A stretch of DNA of 41,689 nucleotides, from positions 1 through 41,689 of the forward strand of contig JAAWBT010000083.1 of the NCBI GenBank assembly GCA_022792835.1, in the 5' to 3' direction. This DNA is from Lachnospiraceae bacterium. GTDB taxonomy: Bacteria; Bacillota; Clostridia; Lachnospirales; Lachnospiraceae. Below the pieces are notes generated by a model that searched no databases, was not told where the DNA came from, and saw nothing but the letters and a program-made list of their open reading frames with translations. The position numbers and the translations under genes were made by a program. Within the stretch, counting starts at the first letter, position 1. Each line of letters opens with the position of its first letter. Below, piece by piece: positions 1 to 8,167 of this stretch.

Positions 1-207
1 CCTGTTCATTTCATGTTATAATTTGTTACAGGTTTTTCTTTCCCTTATTTTTGCCCTTATGAGGGTTCATAACATGAGGGAAAAGGATATAACACAAGGG
101 AAAGTCTAAGGGTGAACTCACTTGCTATAAATTTAGCATTTTCAAAGGTTTGCAAGCTTTTTGAAGACAAGATATAACAGTTATTAAATGCTATAAAAAG
201 TGTCTTA

Positions 208-504
208 TCAGAATTCAAATTTAATGAAATGCTCAATAAGCAAGGGTTCTTTATCTCCAGAGGTGGCTACATATATTGGTGCTGGTTCATCGTCATAACC
301 TGGATCGTAAACAGCTGAGTAACGTGTAGGGATAAAATAGTCGATGGCATAGTATACATCTGCAGACTCCATAAAGCTGAGATTAACGCATACTTTATTT
401 TTTATGAAAGGGCGCATAATTGTATGCCTCAATGGTTTTTCAATAAATCTTCTTATCCGAGACCATATGGCTTGAATGAGCACAATAGCACAAGCAATAA
501 CCAC
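208..504 (-). CDS. hypothetical membrane-anchored small protein, possibly 5'-truncated
   Basis: This is a 98-residue ORF that starts with GTG. Its N-terminus is one hydrophobic segment (about residues 1-13) followed by a basic stretch, so it would be membrane-anchored with an acidic, aromatic C-terminal part. I recognise no family. The GTG has no ribosome binding site. The frame stays open upstream to an in-frame TGA near 580. Beyond that TGA, an ATG in the same frame (about 595-597) lies downstream of a TAAGGAGG near 634-641. That arrangement suggests a longer gene interrupted by a nonsense change or a frameshift in the nearby T-tract. It may be a decayed gene or spurious. Confidence 0.3.
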   Translation of the reverse strand: MVIACAIVLIQAIWSRIRRFIEKPLRHTIMRPFIKNKVCVNLSFMESADVYYAIDYFIPTRYSAVYDPGYDDEPAPIYVATSGDKEPLLIEHFIKFEF

Positions 505-664
505 AATAAATGAAAGATAGGACTCAAAAATGGTTTCTTTAACATTTGAAAAATTTTCCCACAGCCTGCAATAAAAAAATCACATCTGACAGAGAAAGAT
601 CATAAAAAACCAAGCTTTTTTCTCGTTTCAAACCTCCTTATATTTTAATATTTTTTCATCTCCA
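505..664. other. intergenic, AT-rich, decayed upstream part of the small ORF
   Basis: No intact gene is visible here. On the minus strand the stretch holds a TAAGGAGG (about 634-641), an ATG, a short reading frame and an in-frame stop, as described for the small ORF at 208-504. The rest of the gene-free stretch up to 921 is the inverted repeat. Confidence 0.4.
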
Positions 665-916
665 GGAAAATCGCCTGCTATTCGGCCTGAAATAACTTCG
701 AAGGCCGCCCGTCAGCTCCCTCCCGGCAGACGATAGGAAGGTTTGGCAGTTTTCGCGAGTATAGCGCAGGCAATTTCAGCCGACTCGGGTTGATGGAGGT
801 GAAATTACCTGCAATAAGCGACGCAGTGAAAACTTCCAAAGCGACATGTCTGTAGGGACGGAGCTGCCGGACGGCCCTCGTAATCCTCCATTTCAGCCGA
901 AGACCGACGATTTTCC
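665..916. repeat. large imperfect inverted repeat, about 112-bp arms
   Basis: The left arm (about 665-776) and right arm (about 801-916) are reverse complements over nearly their whole length, with small mismatches and indels. They flank a 24-base loop (777-800). Matching blocks include GGAAAATCG / CGATTTTCC at the outer ends, TTCGGCcTGAAAT / ATTTCAGCCGAA, GGCCGcCCGtCAGCTCC / GGAGCTGccGGACGGCC and CAATTTC / GAAATTA next to the loop. It ends 5 bp from the stop codon of the membrane glycerophosphodiesterase gene, so that transcript would end in a very long hairpin. No T-run follows. It could be a MITE-like insertion or a dispersed extragenic palindrome; no clear target-site duplication is visible. 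Confidence 0.8.
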
Positions 917-921
917 GCCGC

Positions 922-2745
922 TCACTTTTCCATCTTAAGCGCCAATTTGATAAACTCCAGCAGATTCTCCGTATCCTCCTCCAGATACAGCGTCTCCCTG
1001 GCCAGGACCGGTCTGTCCGTAATGATATTGTCCACCTGAAGACGTTTCATCCGGTTCAGTTCTCCCCTGGTGTTGACTGTCCAGGCATGAACCTTTTTGC
1101 CAAAAGCGTGGGCGCTGTCCACCAGTTTCCCTGTGACAAAACCGGAACGGATGCTGAAAAAGTCAATATTTTCGTCCTCGAAATAAGTGCCGAAAGCTGC
1201 CGTCAGAATGTAGCCTGTCTCCATATCCGGATTCACCTCTTTCACTTCCTTTAAATAGCGGTAGCTGGTAGAACTGATGACTACCTGCTCCTCCATACCA
1301 TATTCCTCAATCAGCCTTAAAGTCTCTTCCACCAGTGTGTCACTGTAATGGTCTGCCTTCAATTCGATATTCATGCCGATCCGCCCTCTGCAGGCAGCCA
1401 ATGCTTCTGCCAGGGTGGGGATCTGGGTTCCCGCAAATTCCTCCGAAAACCAGCCGCCGAAATCCATCAGAAGAAGATCACCATAAGTATATTCCCATAA
1501 TCCTCCCTTTGTCCCGGTAATCCTCTTCAGGCTGGCGTCATGAAAGACCACCACCACATCATCCTTCGTCTCCTGGACGTCGATCTCCACATAATCAGAC
1601 AGGCTGTCAATGGCACCCTCAATGGCCGGCAGTGTATTTTCCGGCGCCTCATAGGAATTGCCTCTGTGGGAAGTGATCTTTGACTCTGAGATAGCCCCTC
1701 TAGCCGCTGTAATGGCACCGCTCCGGATCCGGTCATAGGTATAGAGGATTCCGCAAACAGTCAGACTGACTCCCAAGAGGACTGTCACCGTTTTGCGCAC
1801 TCCTGCCGGAAAAGAATAGCGGTAAGGCGGAATCTCCTGCACATACTTTTCGTCCTCATAACGGTATAAAAGAAAAGTCAGGACTCCTGTATTCAGGCAG
1901 CAGGAGATCACAGAGACCACCACCAGAACCGCAATATCAATTCCCCGGCTGATGGTCAGGGCCAATGCCAGCTCAATGGTCTTATCCGCCAGAAGCGCCA
2001 CCAGAAAGGCCGCAAGCACCTTAAATACAAACTGGCCCGCCAGATAGAGCAGCCAGGAAAAAAGATTCACCCCCACCAGAAAAGCTGCCGCAGGAAGCCC
2101 CCTTTTTCGTACAAGCACCCGGCTCTTGTCCTTGGAGTCCCGAAAACTCAGATCAAACAGAGTGGACACTGCCGGCACGAAAAGATAGAGGATGGCAACA
2201 CAAACCATCCCCGCCAGGAGAATCCACAGAATCGACTGTGCGAAACGGCTCTTCGAAAGTCCATCCAGGATATAATTCAGAGGACGGATATGATATACCA
2301 GCCTGTATAAAATCCAGCCTTCTGTCAGAAGATAATAGACCACATTTAAAAATATTACCCGAATATTCCCTCTTCGAAACAGTTCTGTCAGATTTTTTAT
2401 CCCAAAAAGCAGAAACTTAAGAGCGCTTACCCGTTCTTTCACCACCCCTGCCTGAAACATGGTGTAAAGAACACAGATTTCCAGATTTGCCAAAAACAGA
2501 CAGAGAAGCAAAAATCCTGCCATGACCAAAAGAGTCGCAGGCAAAACGAAAAACCGCAGAGTATTTCCTGCGGTCAGGTAGCTGAATCCGGACTGTTTCA
2601 GGGCAAACTCCACCCCGTGGCTTGCCGCCTCGATTAAAACGAAGGCCGTAAAAATCCGATATACAATTTCAAAGATCAGGAGGCTGCCCCGGTTTACCCG
2701 GAGCATCTCCCGAAAACTGCGAAGACTCCTCCGCATCCCCATCAC
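922..2745 (-). CDS. membrane-anchored glycerophosphodiester phosphodiesterase
   Basis: This 607-residue protein has two parts. Residues 1 to about 345 form a multi-span membrane region (roughly eight hydrophobic segments) of the kind found fused to glycerophosphodiesterases. Residues about 355-590 are a GDPD TIM-barrel domain. Its signatures are SHRGN-SYEAPENT near the barrel start, EIDVQET, VVVFHDASL with the catalytic His, and MNIELKA. The family cleaves deacylated phospholipid headgroups or polyglycerol phosphates to glycerol-3-phosphate and alcohol. The first codons read GTG-ATG-GGG-ATG, so the true start may be one or three codons later. The gene begins 7 bp after the ABC permease stop and is probably the last gene of that operon. 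A second, soluble or secreted GDPD lies at 27053-27856. Confidence 0.9.
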   Translation of the reverse strand: MMGMRRSLRSFREMLRVNRGSLLIFEIVYRIFTAFVLIEAASHGVEFALKQSGFSYLTAGNTLRFFVLPATLLVMAGFLLLCLFLANLEICVLYTMFQAGVVKERVSALKFLLFGIKNLTELFRRGNIRVIFLNVVYYLLTEGWILYRLVYHIRPLNYILDGLSKSRFAQSILWILLAGMVCVAILYLFVPAVSTLFDLSFRDSKDKSRVLVRKRGLPAAAFLVGVNLFSWLLYLAGQFVFKVLAAFLVALLADKTIELALALTISRGIDIAVLVVVSVISCCLNTGVLTFLLYRYEDEKYVQEIPPYRYSFPAGVRKTVTVLLGVSLTVCGILYTYDRIRSGAITAARGAISESKITSHRGNSYEAPENTLPAIEGAIDSLSDYVEIDVQETKDDVVVVFHDASLKRITGTKGGLWEYTYGDLLLMDFGGWFSEEFAGTQIPTLAEALAACRGRIGMNIELKADHYSDTLVEETLRLIEEYGMEEQVVISSTSYRYLKEVKEVNPDMETGYILTAAFGTYFEDENIDFFSIRSGFVTGKLVDSAHAFGKKVHAWTVNTRGELNRMKRLQVDNIITDRPVLARETLYLEEDTENLLEFIKLALKMEK

Positions 2746-2752
2746 TCCATAC

Positions 2753-4063
2753 TTACTGGTTCTTTTCCCGGCTCATCTTAAAAGCGCGGGAAAGCTTAAT
2801 GGGATTTCCGTACATCAGCGTACCCATGCGGTAGATCTTCGCCCCAGTAAAGGCCGTCACTGCAATCGTTCCAACCAGAATCAAGAACGAAGCAGCTACC
2901 TCCCAAAACGCCACATTCCCCATGGCTACCCGCACAAACATGCCGTAGGGCGAGGTAAGTGGAATGAATGAGAGCACCTTCATCACAATCCCATCACTGT
3001 TCTGCAGATTGAACATGGTCAGAAGGAAGCTGGCGATAAAAATAAACATCAAAGGTCCCGCCGACCGGCTCACATCCTCTGTCTTGGATACCAGAGCTCC
3101 CAGTACCCCATAACAGAACGCATAGAAGATATATCCCAGCACACCGAAAGCGGCAAAAGCCAGAAGCACTGACCCCGGAATGTGGAACACGAAATCCAGC
3201 ATTCCGCCCCACGCCTCCCGGTTAAACTGATAGGAGACTAAAGCCGCACCGATCATGGCGCCTGTCTGGACAAAGCCTGCCGCCGCCCCTGCCAGCACCT
3301 TCCCGAAAATCAGGCTGTTGCTGGAGGCGCTGGTCACCAGAACCTCCATGGCCCGGTTGCTCTTTTCCTGAGCCACGGAAACCGCCACAGAATTCCCATA
3401 TAACAATACCATAAAATATAACACAAAAATTAACAAATAGGTATATAAAAAATTGCTGATACTGTCTTTTCCCAGCACAATGGTCTCGGAAACAGGGGAA
3501 ACCCTGTAAATCGCTTCCACTGTTTCACTGTCCGCCCCCAGCTTCGCAAGCTCCTGCCCCCGGTAGAGGTAGGAAAGTCCCGCTCCAAAAGTATCCCCCA
3601 CCGAATCACTGAAGCTGCGGTTTTTCACATAGTACCGGTATGAAGTCAAAGAATCCAGCACAAAGCCGCAGCCGGCCCCGTCAGTCTCCTCCACAAGACG
3701 TTTCAGCTCCTCCTCCGAGCCCGCCTCCCCAATTCCGGCAGCCGGAAAGAGTCCGGAAAGAAAATCTGTTCCCAGCTCACCGCTGGCATCATAAACATAA
3801 ATAGTCCCCTCATAGCCATTGGCCAGTCCTGCTCCGGAAACGCTGCCCGGCCCCGTCTCTCCTGCCTCGGGCGCCGTTTCTATATTTGGGGTCCCCACAT
3901 TGCTGTCAGGAAGCCCCGTAATCAGCCCGGACAGATCAAAAAATGACGGAAGGCTCAAAAGGATCACAAATAAAAGCACAAAACCTGCCGTAATCCCGAT
4001 AAAGGATTTCGTTTTCACGTAATTCAAAAATTCATGCTTCCATACAATTCCAAACTGCTTCAT
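2753..4063 (-). CDS. ABC-2 type transporter permease (NatB/YhaP-like)
   Basis: This is a 436-residue membrane protein. One N-terminal transmembrane helix (about residues 22-45) is followed by a large extracellular domain rich in Gly, Ser and Glu (about 50-200). A C-terminal bundle of five to six helices (about 205-415) contains the conserved EKSNRAMEVLVTS segment and the FIPLTSPYGMFVR motif of the ABC-2 NatB group. Such permeases pair with one ATPase to export Na+, antibiotics or peptides; the substrate here is unknown. Its start overlaps the end of the ATPase gene by 4 bp (ATGA), which indicates translational coupling. The GDPD gene follows at once. Confidence 0.9.
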   Translation of the reverse strand: MKQFGIVWKHEFLNYVKTKSFIGITAGFVLLFVILLSLPSFFDLSGLITGLPDSNVGTPNIETAPEAGETGPGSVSGAGLANGYEGTIYVYDASGELGTDFLSGLFPAAGIGEAGSEEELKRLVEETDGAGCGFVLDSLTSYRYYVKNRSFSDSVGDTFGAGLSYLYRGQELAKLGADSETVEAIYRVSPVSETIVLGKDSISNFLYTYLLIFVLYFMVLLYGNSVAVSVAQEKSNRAMEVLVTSASSNSLIFGKVLAGAAAGFVQTGAMIGAALVSYQFNREAWGGMLDFVFHIPGSVLLAFAAFGVLGYIFYAFCYGVLGALVSKTEDVSRSAGPLMFIFIASFLLTMFNLQNSDGIVMKVLSFIPLTSPYGMFVRVAMGNVAFWEVAASFLILVGTIAVTAFTGAKIYRMGTLMYGNPIKLSRAFKMSREKNQ

Positions 4064-4977
4064 TCCCCGTCACCTGCCTTCGCCACAAAAATATCATTTA
4101 AGGACGGTTCATACATGCCCGTCTGCTCCACATCAATGTCTGTCTCAGAAAGCGCTGCCAAAAGCTTTTTCTTCGCATCCTTGCACTGTCCCTCCAAGAT
4201 CAGATACTCCTTTTTCACCTGCTCCACCTGGACCAGATGGGAAAGCTCTGCCTTTACTTTTTCTGCCAGGTTCTCTATGCTGTAATTGACCGCCGACAAG
4301 GTCAGCCGGTTTTTTCCCATCTCCTGCTTGATCTCCTTTAAACTGCCGCCCAGAACAATATCCCCGTGATTGATAATGGCAATATCTTCACAGAATTCCT
4401 CCACATACCCCATCTGATGGCTGGAAAAGATCACCAGCTTCCCCAGAGCGATCTGTTCCTGAACCACATCCTTGAGGATCTGAGAGTTGACCGGATCCAG
4501 GCCGGAAAACGGCTCATCCAGAATGATCATATCCGGATTGCAGATAAGAGTCTGGGCAAGCTGTACCTTCTGCTGGTTCCCTTTGGAGAGCGTTTCCAGC
4601 TTCCGGTCCGCATATTCATCAATCTCCAGCCGTTTAAGCCACCATTTTCCGCTTTCTCTGGCCTCTTTTGTCCCCATTCCCCTAAGCTTAGCCAGATAGA
4701 CCATCTGATCCAACACTTTTTTCTGAGGATAAAGCCCTCTCTCCTCCGGCAGATAGCCGATCTTATGTTCCTTCGGGACAAAAGACTTCCCGTCTGCCAG
4801 CACCTGGCCTCCACTTGGGCGGAACACATCCATCAACACCCGGATGGTCGTAGTCTTACCCGCGCCGTTTCTTCCCAGAAGCCCCAGCGCCCTGCCGCTT
4901 TCCACTTCAAAGGAAATCCCGTGAAGGACCTCCTTATCGCCGAAGCTTTTTCTGATTTCCCTTACCTCCAGCTTCAT
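4060..4977 (-). CDS. ABC transporter ATP-binding protein (NatA/YhaQ-like)
   Basis: This 305-residue ATPase has all nucleotide-binding motifs: Walker A GRNGAGKTT (about residues 35-43), signature LSKGNQQK (130-137), Walker B MIILDEP (150-156), D-loop SGLDP and switch histidine SSHQM (about 186-190). The C-terminal 80 residues are the extra domain typical of ATPases that serve ABC-2 exporters. It is the first gene of the operon ATPase-permease-GDPD and has an AGGAG ribosome binding site 4 bases before ATG. A good vegetative promoter lies upstream at 5016-5044. It energises the neighbouring permease; the transported compound cannot be told from sequence. Confidence 0.93.
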   Translation of the reverse strand: MKLEVREIRKSFGDKEVLHGISFEVESGRALGLLGRNGAGKTTTIRVLMDVFRPSGGQVLADGKSFVPKEHKIGYLPEERGLYPQKKVLDQMVYLAKLRGMGTKEARESGKWWLKRLEIDEYADRKLETLSKGNQQKVQLAQTLICNPDMIILDEPFSGLDPVNSQILKDVVQEQIALGKLVIFSSHQMGYVEEFCEDIAIINHGDIVLGGSLKEIKQEMGKNRLTLSAVNYSIENLAEKVKAELSHLVQVEQVKKEYLILEGQCKDAKKKLLAALSETDIDVEQTGMYEPSLNDIFVAKAGDGE

Positions 4978-5015
4978 AAAACTCCTGCTTCCTTTCTTCT
5001 AAAATGCTGCATTTT

Positions 5016-5044
5016 ACTTTAACACGCTTTCCCGAAAAATGCAA
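5016..5044 (-). promoter_or_regulatory. sigma-A-type promoter of the ABC/GDPD operon
   Basis: On the minus strand, TTGCAT (-35, 5039-5044) and TAAAGT (-10, 5016-5021) are 17 bp apart. The start codon of the ATPase gene lies about 39 bp downstream, giving a short leader. Confidence 0.65.
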
Positions 5045-5076
5045 AATATATATTCTACATATTAGTATTGTATTTG

Positions 5077-6180
5077 TCACAAAAAGAAATATCCGATCAG
5101 GCCTCCAATGATTCCGCCGATCAGCCCGGCTGTCACAATATACACGGTCCGCCCGCCCACCGCAGAGGTAACACGGAACCCGCCGGCGTCATTTATGGGG
5201 ACTGCTTTTCCCTTTTCCGCCCGGTAGAGAATGTTCCTGCACTCCACAGCTCCCGCAAATTCCCAGCCGGCTGCCTCCGCCTCCTTAAGACTCTGCACCT
5301 GCCAGTCATTGTTGCGGCCTTCCCAGTCCCAGCCGTCCTTAAATACATTTCCGCCGCTCTTCTTCCTCCTGCGGTTAGTCAGATATTTCGTATCCATCAT
5401 ATAAGAAATCTCCTCTGCTTCCCCCGGCGTAAAGACAAAGCGGAATACCCGCATATTTTTCAAATGATACCCAGCCGCAGACTGTCGCTCCAGATACCGC
5501 GTGAGGCCGCCCACCGTCAGGACCAGGCGAAACTTTGTGATGGTATCCTTCTTCCCGTAAATGGCTTTCCATTCCTCCATGGAAAGTTTCAGCTCTCTGC
5601 TATAGCGCTCCCTCCAGCGCAGAAGGGTCAGACAAAACAGCAGGCAGCAGAATGTATAGATCATATCAAAGGCCGAAAACCAGCCCACTCCCTCCTCTGC
5701 GGGAAGGAACCAGAACAAAAGGGCTAATCCCTGCATCAGCACACAAACCCATAAAATCAGATGAATCTTGTCAGAAAACAGGCGGCTGTAACGTTCCACC
5801 CGTCTCGCCCTGTCCTCAGGGCTGTCATAAAGCTCATTGGTCTCCTCATCCTCCCAGTCTTTGGCCAGATAATAATTCATGGCTTCGTCCCGGCAGACCT
5901 GCCTCCAGCCTGTCTCCAGCGCCATATCCATGAGGGCCGACTTCTCCTGAATCTCCCGTCTGGTGGGATTCTTTTCCAGATCAAACCGCTCCACGTCATA
6001 AGCCGTGCGTTTCGGCTCTCCCTTCTCAAACACATACCAAATTCCCACCCTCAGATCTGTGAGGAACCAGCCCTGAAGGGACATTTCCTCCAGCCAGGCT
6101 CTCTCTTCCATCAGGCTGACAAACCATCGAATCGCTTTTTTCTTTTCTCCGGTTTCTGCTGTCCTATTTCCCTCCGTCAT
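5077..6180 (-). CDS. DUF2812 domain-containing membrane protein
   Basis: This protein has 367 residues from the chosen ATG, which has GGGAGG about 7 bases upstream; an upstream TTG in frame is less likely. The N-terminal half is soluble and rich in aromatic and charged residues, with the DUF2812 pattern (SLMEERAWLEEMSLQGW, then a W-Y-F-rich core). Two hydrophobic helices lie near residues 140-185, and a final helix near 345-365 ends in a Gly/Ile-rich tail. A second DUF2812-like repeat (WEGRNNDWQVQSL, AEAAGWEF) sits in between. The start overlaps the padR-like gene by 17 bp. DUF2812 proteins commonly sit beside PadR regulators; the molecular function is unknown. It may be a membrane sensor or a partner in envelope stress. 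Confidence 0.85.
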   Translation of the reverse strand: MTEGNRTAETGEKKKAIRWFVSLMEERAWLEEMSLQGWFLTDLRVGIWYVFEKGEPKRTAYDVERFDLEKNPTRREIQEKSALMDMALETGWRQVCRDEAMNYYLAKDWEDEETNELYDSPEDRARRVERYSRLFSDKIHLILWVCVLMQGLALLFWFLPAEEGVGWFSAFDMIYTFCCLLFCLTLLRWRERYSRELKLSMEEWKAIYGKKDTITKFRLVLTVGGLTRYLERQSAAGYHLKNMRVFRFVFTPGEAEEISYMMDTKYLTNRRRKKSGGNVFKDGWDWEGRNNDWQVQSLKEAEAAGWEFAGAVECRNILYRAEKGKAVPINDAGGFRVTSAVGGRTVYIVTAGLIGGIIGGLIGYFFL

Positions 6181-6529
6181 CTTCCATGCCTCCCGCAAGA
6201 ATCTCCAGTCCGTTTTTAAGCTGATATTTTAACCGTTCCGTCTCTAACAGCAACGCTTCCCGTCCTGTCTCTGTAAGCTGATAGGTTTTTTTTCCATTTT
6301 CCTGGGAAACAATGGAAATCAGCCCATCCTCCTGCAGCCGTCCGATCATCGTGTAAAGAGTTCCCGTCCCCAGGCGGATCCTCCCCTGCGTCAGTCCGTG
6401 CACAAACTGCATGATCCCATAGCCATGCCTTGGCTCTGTCACCGCCAGTAGAGTATAGTAGGTCGTCTCTGTCATTGGCCTGTATTTTTTCAGAAGCGTA
6501 TCTGCCGCCATATCGTCCTCACTTTTCAT
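6164..6529 (-). CDS. PadR family transcriptional regulator
   Basis: This is a small (121-residue) winged-helix repressor. The PadR core is clear: TETTYYTLLAVTEPRHGYGI, then TLYTMIGRLQEDGLIS and KKTYQLTETGREAL. A short C-terminal dimerisation helix follows. The first ATG (6529) has no ribosome binding site. The internal ATG at codon 7 (6511) is preceded by GTGAGG at good spacing and may be the real start. It is co-transcribed and overlapping with the DUF2812 gene, the usual PadR arrangement. Inverted and direct copies of ATGTCG directly upstream are the likely autoregulatory operator. Confidence 0.93.
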   Translation of the reverse strand: MKSEDDMAADTLLKKYRPMTETTYYTLLAVTEPRHGYGIMQFVHGLTQGRIRLGTGTLYTMIGRLQEDGLISIVSQENGKKTYQLTETGREALLLETERLKYQLKNGLEILAGGMEDDGGK

Positions 6530-6535
6530 GGTGCA

Positions 6536-6570
6536 TCTATGTCGTGCGTCAACATGTCGAGTCGCGACAT
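6536..6570 (-). promoter_or_regulatory. probable PadR operator with repeated ATGTCG half-sites
   Basis: ATGTCG (6554-6559) and CGACAT (6565-6570) form a perfect inverted repeat with a 5-bp spacer. A third ATGTCG lies closer to the start codon (about 6539-6544). The PadR family usually represses its own operon by binding such dyads, so autoregulation is a reasonable inference. No fully convincing -35/-10 pair was found next to it. Confidence 0.55.
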
Positions 6571-6594
6571 ATCGTCCATTGATATGGTAGCACG

Positions 6595-6627
6595 AAAAAA
6601 GAAACCCGTCAAGGGTTTCTTTTTTCG
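6595..6627 (-). terminator. intrinsic terminator after the DUF1576 gene
   Basis: The AAAAAAGAAACCC stem pairs perfectly with GGGTTTCTTTTTT across a 5-base loop. It starts 9 bp after the DUF1576 stop codon. Because it is symmetric with A and T tails on both sides, it could work in both directions. It separates the DUF1576 gene from the padR promoter region. Confidence 0.85.
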
Positions 6628-6635
6628 CCTTCTCT

Positions 6636-7991
6636 TTATTTCTTCTCCTCTTTCGGTTTCCGGAAGCATTCCAGCACAGGAATCAACAGGAAGGCCACGA
6701 TTCCGGCTGTGAAACCGCCGTTATAGAGCAGAAATCCTCCATGAATCAAGGGAACACTGGTGACAAGGATCGCATGGATCGCTCCGGCCGCCACTCCCGC
6801 AAAAAATCCGAATTTCCCACTGACAGGCGCAAGGCCGCTGGCAAATGCCACGCCTACCAAAATCCCCTGTGTGACTAAGGTCCAGCTCTGGGCCGGCGCA
6901 ATTCCGGACGCAAACATGGCAAAGGGAAGCAGGGAGGCAAGGGCATATCCCACCAAAATGGGAAACACTGTTCTCGGCTGGGCCCCCTGGGCGCTGAAAG
7001 ACATCATGCACATGAGAGCTCCCATGGTCGCCCCGGTGAATTTCACTGCCGGAAATGCCACACTTCCATCCACCATGGTCATTCCGTGGACAATGTTAAA
7101 ATAGAGCAGGAGGAACAGGCCGTAAAAGCCGATATTGACAAAAGTGGCCGGAACGCCAAAAAGTTCCGCATAGTCTGTTTTATAGCTGTCACTCTTCCAT
7201 AGCTTTTTATAATCTTTGAAGCAATTCTTATCCATCACATAAGCCACGATCAAAAACAATACAAAAACCACTGCAAAGAACACCGTGACAAAAAGCTGCT
7301 CCCCGTCTCCCAAGTTGGTGTTGGAAGGCACCTCCACACCGGCAGATTTGAAAAAGACACAGAACATAAAGAATGCCAGGAAGCCTGCCGCCGGGCCTGC
7401 ATTGTACAGATCATAGCCTTTATGGAAGTTGGGCGCGTGGGCGCAGAGCGCCGGCATCACAAGACCCACAACAATCCCGAAGATAATCGCGATCACAAGG
7501 CCCACAAAAGAAAACCCTGTCGCCTCCTGATTGGGATAACGGAAGATAAACTCACTGGCAAAAGGAGCCAGGGCTGTCGCAAACAGGGACAGATTGGCGA
7601 CGCTTCCAAAAGACACCTTTTTGATCCTCGAATATACCCACACCCCGAAAATAAAGGGCCAGATGTTGACACAGTTCATGCCAAAGGTTCCGTATCCCAC
7701 ATTCAGCCAGAAAGCCGCCACAGTAAGCCCGCTACATTTCGCCTTACTGAAATACAGAACCCCGCAGCAGATCAGCCCGATCAGCCCTGTATTTAAAAAT
7801 GCACTCCCAAGCCCTCCCAAAACGAAATAGTCCATGGTAAACTGGGACGGCCTGGTATTGATCCGCACAAAGCCCGGAATCAGCTCTCCCCAGTTTCCGG
7901 CACACAGCGCACCAATCAGAAAGGCCAGAGAAAATCCCAAAAGCGCCCTGAGAATCATCTTACTGCTGTCCCACGTTTTTCCGCCACTCAT
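6636..7991 (-). CDS. DUF1576 family polytopic membrane protein, ZTP-riboswitch controlled
   Basis: This 451-residue, very hydrophobic protein has about eleven or twelve membrane segments, with conserved Gly-rich stretches such as NVGYGTFGMN, NAGPAAGF and YNGGFTAG. These mark the DUF1576 family, which has no established activity. The repeated half-pattern (TFGMN...PFASEF in the first half; GAQPRTVFP, SGLAPVSGKFG in the second) looks like an internally duplicated transporter. ATG is preceded by AAAGGAGGG at good spacing. The gene has a roughly 290-base leader that begins with a ZTP riboswitch and terminator, so expression should rise when ZTP/ZMP accumulates (10-formyl-tetrahydrofolate shortage). 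I infer transport of a purine- or folate-related solute; this is not shown. Confidence 0.85.
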   Translation of the reverse strand: MSGGKTWDSSKMILRALLGFSLAFLIGALCAGNWGELIPGFVRINTRPSQFTMDYFVLGGLGSAFLNTGLIGLICCGVLYFSKAKCSGLTVAAFWLNVGYGTFGMNCVNIWPFIFGVWVYSRIKKVSFGSVANLSLFATALAPFASEFIFRYPNQEATGFSFVGLVIAIIFGIVVGLVMPALCAHAPNFHKGYDLYNAGPAAGFLAFFMFCVFFKSAGVEVPSNTNLGDGEQLFVTVFFAVVFVLFLIVAYVMDKNCFKDYKKLWKSDSYKTDYAELFGVPATFVNIGFYGLFLLLYFNIVHGMTMVDGSVAFPAVKFTGATMGALMCMMSFSAQGAQPRTVFPILVGYALASLLPFAMFASGIAPAQSWTLVTQGILVGVAFASGLAPVSGKFGFFAGVAAGAIHAILVTSVPLIHGGFLLYNGGFTAGIVAFLLIPVLECFRKPKEEKK

Positions 7992-8029
7992 ACAAATACC
8001 CTCCTTTTTCTAAATCCCTGTAATCGGGT

Positions 8030-8160
8030 GGGGGCTTTCCCCCAGCCGCCTGCGTCGGCACTATGCGCCACACCACAGACACATGCAGCGGCGCATACTT
8101 AGCGTCGACCGAAGCAGCGCAGAGGCGCAGGTTGTAGCAGCAATATCTCCCTCTCTGCCC
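8030..8160 (-). repeat. GC-rich structured segment between riboswitch terminator and ribosome binding site
   Basis: Within the leader of the DUF1576 gene, inverted pairs are packed closely: GTCGGC / GTCGAC (8054-8059, 8104-8109), TATGCGCC / GGCGCATA (8062-8069, 8090-8097), CTCTGC / GCAGAG (outer stem around 8120-8157), and TGGGGG / CCCCCA next to the coding start. It may be an extragenic palindrome inserted in the leader or a second folded control element. I recognise no named RNA family here. Confidence 0.5.
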
Positions 8161-8167
8161 TGTGTGC

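Noticed and set aside
1-110. Possible hairpins CCTGT/ACAGG and CTTTCCCTT/AAGGGAAAG near the left edge
   Set aside because: Stems are short with long loops, and the region is cut by the window edge, so no terminator or regulatory call is made.
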